This document shows positions 1-5,191 of a DNA stretch of 5,328 nt, piece by piece. The notes under the pieces were generated by a model. The model was given only the letters and a program-made list of their open reading frames with translations, was not told the DNA's origin and did not search any database. Position numbers and translations under genes: made by a program. The first letter of the stretch is position 1, and the number at the start of each line of letters is the position of its first letter. The DNA is from Rhizobiaceae bacterium UBA1291 (GTDB taxonomy: Bacteria > Pseudomonadota > Alphaproteobacteria > Rhizobiales > Rhizobiaceae). The DNA lies in contig DBUL01000084.1 in the NCBI GenBank assembly GCA_002307905.1, forward strand, positions 44,821 through 50,148. Reading direction: 5' to 3'.

Positions 1-44
1 CCATAACGGGTCTGCTGTCCCGCTCGCTTCCATTTCGTCTGCCC

Positions 45-50
45 AGGGAG
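45..50 (+). promoter_or_regulatory. Ribosome binding site of the UxaA-family dehydratase
   Basis: AGGGAG lies 7 nt before the ATG at 58. Sequence and spacing are good for a Shine-Dalgarno site and support this start, which also gives the usual SAF-domain N-terminus. A separate reading frame entering from the left edge ends with a TGA at 59-61 that overlaps the ATG as ATGA; it may or may not be coding. Confidence 0.7.
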
Positions 51-57
51 ACCCGCC

Positions 58-1587
58 ATGATCATCGCCGTATCGCCGATCATCATCCTGAACCCCGCCG
101 ATGATGTCGGCGTCGCCCGCAAGCCTATTCCCGCCGGCGCACCGGCAGGCGCCGGAGGGCTCGTCGCCAAGACCCAGATCGGCCGAGGCCACAAGGTCGC
201 GCTCCACGATATTCCCGAAGGCAGGGAGGTGTTGAAATACGGCCAGGTGATCGGGGTTGCCTCAAAGGCGATCGCAGCCGGCGAAGCCGTCCATCTGCAC
301 AATTTGGCAATGGTCGATTCCCATCATGACTACGAGTTCGGCGGCCTTCCGGGACCGGTCCTCCTGCCAGAGACCGAACGGCGCACGTTCATGGGCTTTG
401 ATCGCGGCCGGGGTGGGGTGGGCACGCGCAACTATATTGGCGTGATTTCCTCGGTGAACTGTTCGGCCACCGTGTCCCGCTACGTGGCCGAGCATTTCAA
501 CCGCCACCACGGGCTCGATGGTTTCCCTAACATAGACGGGGTTGTGGCTCTGACCCACGGCACGGGCTGTGCGCTCAATCCGCAGTCGGAAGGTTATCAC
601 ATCCTGACGCGTACCATTCAGGGCTATGCCCGCCATCCCAATTTCGGCGGCATCTTGATGATCGGACTGGGGTGCGAGACCAACCAGATTGCCCCCATTC
701 TTGAGCATTACAAGCTGGCCGAAGGCGCTCTGCTCAAAACCATGACGATCCAGCATACGGGTGGCACGCGAAAGACCATCGAGGCGGCCTGCGAGGCGAT
801 CAAGGAGATGCTGCCGATCGTCAATGCCGTCGGCCGCACGCCGCAACCCTTGTCGGGCATCAAGCTTGCGCTCGAATGCGGCGGTTCTGACGGCTATTCC
901 GGCATTTCGGCCAATCCGGCGCTCGGCGTTGCCTCGGATCTCTTGGTCAAGAACGGCGGGACGTCGGTGCTTGCCGAGACCCCGGAGATCTACGGCGCCG
1001 AACATCTGCTGACCCGACGCGCGGTCAGTCCGGCGGTTGCCCAGAAACTGCTCGACCGTATCGAGTGGTGGCGTCAGTACACCGCCCGAAACGGCGACGA
1101 ACTCAACAACAATCCCTCCTTCGGAAACAAGCTCGGCGGCCTCACCACCATTCTTGAAAAATCGCTGGGGGCCGTCGCCAAGGGCGGTTCAATGCCGCTT
1201 TCGGCGGTTTACGAGTATGCCGAGATCATCACCGAGCCCGGCTTCGTCTTCATGGATACGCCCGGTTATGATCCGGTCGCAGTGACGGGCCAGGTGGCGG
1301 GTGGCTGCAACGTCATCTGTTTCACCACCGGTCGCGGCTCGGTCTCAGGCTTCAAGCCGGCACCCTGCATCAAGATCGCCACCAATTCCGAAATGTATCG
1401 CCATATGCAGGAGGACATGGACCTCAACTGCGGCGACATCGTCTCAGGCGAGGACACGATCGAGGCGGCGGGCCGACGCATCTTCGAGGAGGTGATCGCG
1501 GTCGCCTCCGGCAAGAAGACGCGTAGCGAGGAATTCGCATACGGCGACAACGAATTTGTGCCGTGGCAGGTCGGAGCGGTCACCTGA
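58..1587 (+). CDS. UxaA/GarD-family sugar-acid dehydratase (altronate dehydratase family), full length
   Basis: This predicted cytoplasmic lyase removes water from an aldonate or aldarate to give a 2-keto-3-deoxy acid. The family is iron-dependent and unrelated to enolase-type dehydratases. The 509-residue product has both parts of the family: an N-terminal SAF domain (about residues 10-95, with the GHKVAL motif at 44-49) and a C-terminal UxaA domain. Conserved stretches are VGTRNYIGVISSVNCSA (121-137), THGTGCA (166-172), GLGCETNQI (203-211), QHTGGT (232-237), ECGGSDGYSG (273-282) and CFTTGRGS (421-428). Cysteines 135, 171, 206, 274, 417 and 421 sit in the conserved motifs, and some probably take part in metal binding. 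Family members act on D-altronate, galactarate, D-arabinonate, L-galactonate or L-fuconate, so sequence alone does not fix the substrate. The neighbouring fuconate dehydratase makes the arabinonate/fuconate/galactonate stereochemical series attractive. The gene is convergent with fucD, so the two are not in one operon. It could be the last gene of an upstream operon. Confidence 0.93.
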   Translation: MIIAVSPIIILNPADDVGVARKPIPAGAPAGAGGLVAKTQIGRGHKVALHDIPEGREVLKYGQVIGVASKAIAAGEAVHLHNLAMVDSHHDYEFGGLPGPVLLPETERRTFMGFDRGRGGVGTRNYIGVISSVNCSATVSRYVAEHFNRHHGLDGFPNIDGVVALTHGTGCALNPQSEGYHILTRTIQGYARHPNFGGILMIGLGCETNQIAPILEHYKLAEGALLKTMTIQHTGGTRKTIEAACEAIKEMLPIVNAVGRTPQPLSGIKLALECGGSDGYSGISANPALGVASDLLVKNGGTSVLAETPEIYGAEHLLTRRAVSPAVAQKLLDRIEWWRQYTARNGDELNNNPSFGNKLGGLTTILEKSLGAVAKGGSMPLSAVYEYAEIITEPGFVFMDTPGYDPVAVTGQVAGGCNVICFTTGRGSVSGFKPAPCIKIATNSEMYRHMQEDMDLNCGDIVSGEDTIEAAGRRIFEEVIAVASGKKTRSEEFAYGDNEFVPWQVGAVT

Positions 1588-1807
1588 GGCCGTAGGAGGT
1601 CTACCCAATTCGCTGAGACCCGCATTCCGGGAGCAGGCCTTAGAGCGTTTCCTGGCTCGATTGAAGCATTCTGCTGGCTCAAACGGAGTCGGATGATTGC
1701 CCGGCTGGCCGCATCGAAGCGACGAAAATGTCAGCGAGCACATGCGACATGACGTTGGAATGGCCAGAAATGCGGCCGGTCACGCCGTTCTGAATGGCCG
1801 GGCCCAT
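1588..1807. other. Convergent intergenic region between the two dehydratase genes
   Basis: No gene is supported in these 220 bases. The stretch holds weak dyads: GGTCT at 1598-1602 against AGACC at 1616-1620, and CGTTT at 1646-1650 against AAACG at 1681-1685. It also holds two copies of CTGGCTC (1652 and 1674) and two of GAATGGCC (1758 and 1792). An AGGAGG at 1594-1599 has no start codon at a useful distance. Two transcripts converge here, so 3' ends are expected, but there is no GC-rich hairpin followed by a T tract on either strand. Confidence 0.5.
1641..1691. repeat. Possible rhizobial intergenic repeat relic
   Basis: The stretch starts TAGAGCGTTTC and ends AAACGGAGTC. It contains an imperfect inverted arrangement and two direct copies of CTGGCTC 22 bp apart. 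From memory, AGAGCG...TTTC-type openings are common in dispersed intergenic repeats of Rhizobiales genomes. No second copy lies in the window, so repeat status is an inference. Confidence 0.25.
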
Positions 1808-1811
1808 TCAG
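1790..1811 (-). terminator. Hairpin over the fucD stop codon, terminator-like but without a U tract
   Basis: CTGAATGG (1790-1797) and CCATTCAG (1804-1811) form a perfect 8-bp stem with a 6-nt loop. The fucD stop (TGA, 1808-1810) lies in one arm. Neither side carries a run of T, so this is not a classical intrinsic terminator. It may stabilise a 3' end or mark a factor-dependent one. Confidence 0.35.
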
Positions 1812-3085
1812 CCCTCGAAGCGATAGCGCTCGATCGAGTCCGGCTTCATCTCGATCGAGAAACCGGGCAGGCTGGGCGGCATGTAGGCGGCGTTCTCGAT
1901 CCGGCAGGGGTCGATGAAGTGCTCGTGCAGGTGATCGACGTATTCGATCACGCGGCCCTCCTTGGTGCCCGAAACCGCGACATAGTCGATCATCGACAGA
2001 TGCTGGACATATTCGCAAAGGCCGACGCCACCGGCGTGCGGCCAAACCGGCAAGCCATACTTGGCAGCCATCAGCAGCACTGCCAGGACCTCGTTCAAAC
2101 CTCCCATTCGGCAACTGTCGATCTGCACGATGTCGATCGCGCCGCCGGCAATCATCTGTTTGAAGACGATCCGGTTCTGGCACATCTCGCCGGTCGCGAC
2201 CTTCACTGGAGCGACCGCCTCGCGGATCGCCTTGTGGCCGGCGATGTCGTCCGGGCTCGTCGGCTCCTCGATGAAGAAGGGCCTGTAAACCGAAAGCGCC
2301 TTGACCCAGTCGATCGCCTCGCCAACCTCCCAGACCTGATTGGCATCGATCATCAGGTAGCGGTCGGCGCCGATTACTTCGCGGGCAATCCTGAGACGAC
2401 GCTTGTCGTCCTCCAAGTCGCGGCCGACCTTCATCTTGATGTGGGTGAAGCCCTGGTCGACGGCTTCCTGGCACAGGCGACGTAGCTTGGCGTCGTCATA
2501 GCCGAGCCAGCCGGCCGATGTCGTGTAGCAGGCATAGCCTTCCTTCTCGAGCCGGGCGATGCGTTCTGCCTTGTCTGCTTCCGCCTTCCTGAGGATCGCC
2601 AGCGCTTCGTCCGGCGTGATCGCGTCGGTCAGATAGCGGAAATCGACGATGGAGAGGATTTCCTCCGGGGTCATATCGGCAACGAGACGCCAGACCGGCT
2701 TTCCGGCCTCCTTGGCCATGAGGTCCCACACGGCATTGACGACGGCGCCCGTCGCAAGGTGCATGGCGCCCTTGTCCGGCCCGATCCAGCGCAACTGGCT
2801 GTCGCCGGTAATGTAGCGCCAGAACCGGCCAGGATTCGCCTTGACCCAGTCGAGATCGAGGCCGACGATAAGGCGATGCAGCGCATCGATCGCCGCGCAG
2901 CAGATCTCGTTGCCGCGACCGATGGTGAAGGTCAGGCCGTGGCCTTCGAGTTGCGGATTGTCCGTTCCTAGCACGACATAGGCGGCGGAATAGTCAGGAT
3001 CCGGATTCATCGCGTCCGAGCCATCAAGGCTCTGCGAAGTGGGAAAACGCAAGTCGATCGAGCGCAGGCTGGTGATCTTGGTCAT
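1808..3085 (-). CDS. fucD: L-fuconate dehydratase (enolase superfamily, mandelate racemase subgroup)
   Basis: It is predicted to catalyse Mg2+-dependent dehydration of L-fuconate to 2-keto-3-deoxy-L-fuconate in the non-phosphorylative L-fucose pathway, in the cytoplasm. From the ATG at 3085 the product has 425 residues. The N-terminus carries the FucD signature RFPTSQSLDGSDAMNPDPDYS (split: RFPTS 13-17, LDGSDAMNPDPDYS 20-33), then FTIGRGNE (53-60). The barrel shows KMK (217-219), DANQ (247-250, metal ligand D247), EEPTSPDD (273-280, metal ligand E273), TGE (298-300, ligand E300), D323 and PHAGGVGL (349-356, catalytic H350). These match, one position earlier, the residues I recall for Xanthomonas campestris FucD. 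An open frame extends to a GTG at 3124 with a fair CAGGG site. However, the distance from ATG 3085 to RFPT equals that of the characterised enzyme, so 3085 is preferred; its own ribosome site is weak (AAGG 12 nt away). The C-terminus seems slightly shorter than the Xanthomonas protein. It lies downstream of the GntR gene on the same strand. Confidence 0.95.
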   Translation of the reverse strand: MTKITSLRSIDLRFPTSQSLDGSDAMNPDPDYSAAYVVLGTDNPQLEGHGLTFTIGRGNEICCAAIDALHRLIVGLDLDWVKANPGRFWRYITGDSQLRWIGPDKGAMHLATGAVVNAVWDLMAKEAGKPVWRLVADMTPEEILSIVDFRYLTDAITPDEALAILRKAEADKAERIARLEKEGYACYTTSAGWLGYDDAKLRRLCQEAVDQGFTHIKMKVGRDLEDDKRRLRIAREVIGADRYLMIDANQVWEVGEAIDWVKALSVYRPFFIEEPTSPDDIAGHKAIREAVAPVKVATGEMCQNRIVFKQMIAGGAIDIVQIDSCRMGGLNEVLAVLLMAAKYGLPVWPHAGGVGLCEYVQHLSMIDYVAVSGTKEGRVIEYVDHLHEHFIDPCRIENAAYMPPSLPGFSIEMKPDSIERYRFEG

Positions 3086-3104
3086 AGGGGGAAACTGCCT
3101 TGAG

Positions 3105-3120
3105 TTGACCGAGGGGTCAA
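3105..3120. promoter_or_regulatory. Candidate operator: perfect 6-4-6 inverted repeat upstream of fucD
   Basis: TTGACC-GAGG-GGTCAA is a perfect dyad with a 10-bp half-site centre spacing, 19 bp before the fucD ATG. Its size and symmetry fit a dimeric winged-helix or helix-turn-helix repressor. Placement between a likely promoter and the gene would suit repression by blocking. The binding protein is unknown; the adjacent GntR regulator is the first candidate. Confidence 0.45.
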
Positions 3121-3190
3121 GCACCAGCAGGCCCTGCGCGGAAGGGCGCTACATCAGGCTCGGGCATTGCACCGTGATCATATCCACGAC

Positions 3191-3289
3191 CTATGGATCG
3201 GCCTTCGGCAGATCGAGCGGCATTCCCGGCACGGGGCACGAGGCGGCACGGCTGCGGATCGAGCCATCCAATGTCAGGACCCGGATCTC
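3191..3289 (-). pseudogene. Possible remnant of a coding sequence (32 codons ending at TAG)
   Basis: Read on the minus strand from 3289 to the TAG at 3193-3191, this frame has 26 of 32 codons ending in G or C, like the flanking genes. Its end (GMPLDLPKADP) reads like an ordinary protein C-terminus. The frame stays open upstream past the GntR stop but has no start or ribosome site of its own there, and I recognise no family. It may be the tail of a deleted gene or chance in GC-rich DNA. Confidence 0.2.
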
Positions 3290-3342
3290 ATCTGTGCTCT
3301 GACCAACGCAGCAGTGTGTTCGAGTACCGTATTTCTGCTCGC

Positions 3343-4080
3343 TTAGGTGTCGATCCTGATGCGCATCGTGCGTTTCGGGAAGACGCCGTGGCCGTAGAGG
3401 ATCGGCGTGCCGTCGCTGTCGGTATCGACATAGGTCATGATCATGACCGGTAGCGAGATCGAAACCGCAAGGGCGGCCGCCTCACGCGGGCGCGGCATGC
3501 GGCAGTCGATCCATGTCGAGGCACGGAAGAAGGCTTTGACACCGAAGGTGGCCAGCGCCCGGGTGAAGCTCGCGGTCTCCTGGAAGGCCGCGGCTATTCC
3601 GTCGAACCTATCCTTTTCAAACATGTGATATCCATATGTGGCGATGCCCGGACCCACCGTGCGCAGAGTCTCTGTCAAAATCAGCGGTGTGCCGACCTCG
3701 AGCTTCAGGGCGCCGGCAATCGCCTGGCTTGCCGGCTGCTCATAGCTGTCGAGCAAACGCCCGCCGGATCCGCCGTCGAAGCGCTTCTCCACCTCGCTCC
3801 ACTTCGCGTTACGGTCCAACCGGTATTCGAACGGTTCATCGGCAACGAAAACGCCCTTGCCCTGATGCGCCTTGACGATCCCCTTCTGGGCAAGGCTGGC
3901 GAGCGCCTGGCGCACCGTATGTCGATTGACGCCGTATTTTGCCGTCAGCTCATGCTCGCTCGGCAGTCTTTCTCCGGCGCCGAACACGCCCGTCTGGATG
4001 TCCACCTCCACGTCCGCCTCGATCTGTCGCCAGACCGGCAGGTCCCGATCCCGCCACATGGGGTTGTTCGAAATGTCCAT
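3343..4080 (-). CDS. GntR-family transcriptional regulator, HutC subfamily, PhnF-like
   Basis: This is a predicted ligand-responsive DNA-binding protein of 245 residues, the usual length for the HutC subfamily. Residues 14-80 form the GntR winged helix-turn-helix, with LPSEHELTAKYGVNRHTVRQ (39-58) as the recognition region and GIVKAHQGKGVFVA (67-80) as the wing. Residues from about 100 to 240 form the UTRA ligand-binding domain, including GTPLILTETLRTV (130-142), IATYGYHMFEKDRF (146-159) and SLPVMIMTYVDTDSDGTPILYG (ends 209-230). The opening DLPVWRQI and the YHMFEKDRF region resemble PhnF regulators of phosphonate use, but no phosphonate gene is nearby. HutC-type effectors are diverse, including urocanate, sugar phosphates and amino sugars, so the ligand here may be a fucose- or sugar-acid-related compound. 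It is divergent from the ABC permease and upstream of fucD, and probably controls one or both. Confidence 0.9.
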   Translation of the reverse strand: MDISNNPMWRDRDLPVWRQIEADVEVDIQTGVFGAGERLPSEHELTAKYGVNRHTVRQALASLAQKGIVKAHQGKGVFVADEPFEYRLDRNAKWSEVEKRFDGGSGGRLLDSYEQPASQAIAGALKLEVGTPLILTETLRTVGPGIATYGYHMFEKDRFDGIAAAFQETASFTRALATFGVKAFFRASTWIDCRMPRPREAAALAVSISLPVMIMTYVDTDSDGTPILYGHGVFPKRTMRIRIDT

Positions 4081-4083
4081 TCA

Positions 4084-4101
4084 CTGACCCTTGCCTGACC
4101 C
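4084..4101. repeat. Tandem CTGACCC copies, one helical turn apart, at the GntR gene start
   Basis: CTGACCC occurs at 4084-4090 and 4095-4101, an 11-bp period. Read on the minus strand these are GGGTCAG copies, and the proximal one overlaps the AAGGG ribosome site (4092-4088) that lies 7 nt before the regulator's ATG at 4080. The position would suit autoregulation. The GGTCA core also occurs in the fucD palindrome at 3105-3120. Confidence 0.4.
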
Positions 4102-4235
4102 AAATTCGGCGCCGTTGGTTGCCGTATTCCCTCTTTGTCCGTTGCTTCCAACCGGCTCAAGCCGCGTCACAAAAAAATCATGCGCCAGCAACATGGCTGT
4201 AACAGAACATGTCCATACAATCCAGACAAGTTCAC

Positions 4236-4239
4236 AGGA
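4236..4239 (+). promoter_or_regulatory. Ribosome binding site that fixes the permease start
   Basis: AGGA lies 7 nt before the ATG at 4247. The open frame extends 52 codons further upstream to an ATG at 4091, but that part is not membrane-protein-like and overlaps the divergent control region. The site supports 4247 as the start. Confidence 0.65.
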
Positions 4240-4246
4240 CAAAGCG

Positions 4247-5176
4247 ATGCTCGAATTCATCATCAGCAGATTGTTGCGCATGTGCCTGACCGTGACAGTC
4301 ATCCTCACGGCGGTCTTCTTCGCCACCCGGCTTTCCGGCAATGCGATCGACTTCCTGGCCGGCGAGGGTCTCGGCGCGAAGGATCGCCAGTTGCTCATCG
4401 AGTATTACGGGCTCGATGGCTCTTACGGCGAGCAGTTCGTGCGCTATCTCGCTTCGCTGATAGACGGCAATTTCGGCCTGTCGTTGATCGAGCGGCGTCC
4501 TGTGGCGCTGATCTTCGCCGAGCGGGTCTGGCCCTCGCTCCAGCTTCTGATCGGCGCCGTCGCGCTGACGCTCGCCGTCTCCGTGCCCGCGGGGATCGCC
4601 GCTGCGATCTATCGCAATTCATGGATCGGCAATGCCATCATGAGTGGCGCCTTCTTCGGCTATGCCATTCCCAATTTCGTTCTCGCCATCCTGCTACTGC
4701 TGGTCTTTTCGTTCTGGCTCGGCTGGCTGCCATCGACCGGCAATTCCACCTGGCTGCACTTTGTCATGCCGGTCACGGCGCTTTCGACCTTCTATATCGC
4801 CGGGATGACGCGCTTCACGCGCAACGCCATGCTCGACGTGCTCAGCCAGGAATACCTGCGCACGGCGCGGGCGAAGGGGCTGCCGGAGCGGGTCGTCATC
4901 TTCAAGCATGCGTTGCGCAACGCCAACATCACGATCCTGTCCGTGCTCGGCCTGCAGATCGCCGGTCTAGCCGCCGCGGGTAGCGTGGTCATCGAAACGG
5001 TCTTCTCCTGGCGTGGCATCGGCGAGCTTCTGGTCACCTCGGCCATTCGCCGGGACTATCCGGTGCTGCAATTCGGTGTGCTGTCGGTCGCGCTTGCCGT
5101 CATCGTCATCAATCTGCTGGTCGATCTTGCCTACGGCCTTGCCGATCCGAGGGTCCGCCTCGGAAAGAAAGCGTGA
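4247..5176 (+). CDS. ABC transporter permease, DppB/OppB type
   Basis: This is an inner-membrane subunit of a peptide/opine/nickel-family ABC importer. The 309-residue product begins MLEFIISRLLRM, the usual start of this family. It has about six membrane segments (roughly 12-28, 99-121, 140-160, 169-187, 230-256 and 275-296) and a large periplasmic loop after the first, with YGLDGSYGEQFVRYL (54-68) and the GNFGLSL motif (74-80). The EAA loop contacting the ATPase is clear at about 202-224 (EYLRTARAKGLPERV, then FKHALRNA). VFSWRGIGELL (252-262) and YGLADPRVR (296-304) are further family hallmarks. The substrate cannot be read from a permease: relatives carry di- and oligopeptides, glutathione, opines or oligosaccharides. 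Next to fucD, a fucosylated or sugar-acid-containing solute is plausible (inference). It starts the divergent operon; no solute-binding protein gene precedes it, so that and the ATPase should lie downstream. Confidence 0.93.
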   Translation: MLEFIISRLLRMCLTVTVILTAVFFATRLSGNAIDFLAGEGLGAKDRQLLIEYYGLDGSYGEQFVRYLASLIDGNFGLSLIERRPVALIFAERVWPSLQLLIGAVALTLAVSVPAGIAAAIYRNSWIGNAIMSGAFFGYAIPNFVLAILLLLVFSFWLGWLPSTGNSTWLHFVMPVTALSTFYIAGMTRFTRNAMLDVLSQEYLRTARAKGLPERVVIFKHALRNANITILSVLGLQIAGLAAAGSVVIETVFSWRGIGELLVTSAIRRDYPVLQFGVLSVALAVIVINLLVDLAYGLADPRVRLGKKA

Positions 5177-5183
5177 GAAAGGA
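5177..5183 (+). promoter_or_regulatory. Ribosome binding site of the second permease
   Basis: GAAAGGA follows directly after the upstream stop (TGA, 5174-5176). It is 8 nt from the ATG at 5192, a normal spacing. The in-frame ATG at 5183 overlaps the site itself and is unlikely to be the start. Confidence 0.55.
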
Positions 5184-5191
5184 TGGCGCAC

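Larger units (their letters stand above)
3086..3342 (-). promoter_or_regulatory. Leader/control region between the GntR gene and fucD
   Basis: These 257 bases separate two same-strand genes and should hold the fucD promoter unless it is read through from the regulator gene. I see no convincing -35/-10 pair. The clear element is the palindrome at 3105-3120. A TGACC half-site also occurs at 3300-3304. On the minus strand an open, GC3-rich stretch (3191-3289) looks partly coding and may be a relic. Confidence 0.45.
4081..4246. promoter_or_regulatory. Divergent control region between the GntR gene and the ABC importer
   Basis: This 166-bp region must carry the start signals of both divergent units. 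It contains tandem CTGACCC copies beside the GntR start (4084-4101), an imperfect dyad CGGCT-CA-AGCCG (4153-4164), an A7 run (4171-4177) and CTGT-A-ACAG (4197-4205). A faint promoter towards the regulator may be TTGTCC (4242-4237) with TTGTAT (4220-4215), 16 bp apart on the minus strand. No good promoter towards the permease is visible. Confidence 0.55.

Noticed and set aside
262..1005. Long minus-strand open frame opposite the UxaA-family gene
   Set aside because: It is a shadow of a full-length gene with many conserved motifs and has no recognisable domain.
1594..1599. AGGAGG Shine-Dalgarno-like sequence after the UxaA-family gene
   Set aside because: No start codon follows at 5-12 nt, so it does not serve a visible gene.
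1829..1859. Two identical 10-bp palindromes CTCGATCGAG (1829-1838 and 1850-1859), 21 bp apart
   Set aside because: They lie inside fucD and encode the repeated residues SIE in its C-terminal part, so codon use explains them without an operator role.
1697..2485. Long open frame on the + strand opposite fucD
   Set aside because: It is antisense to a gene with intact family motifs and catalytic residues; its translation has the low-complexity look of a shadow in GC-rich DNA.
3086..3124. Extension of fucD to a GTG start at 3124
   Set aside because: The ribosome site is fair, but the extra 13 residues are absent from the characterised enzyme, whose N-terminus aligns exactly with ATG 3085.
3149..3181. 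Ten-codon minus-strand frame (ATG 3181 to TAG 3149) upstream of fucD as a leader peptide
   Set aside because: It has no clear ribosome site, no run of regulatory codons and no attenuator-like alternative hairpins.
4091..4246. 52-codon N-terminal extension of the first permease
   Set aside because: It crosses the divergent control region, lacks family similarity, and a good ribosome site precedes the internal ATG at 4247.
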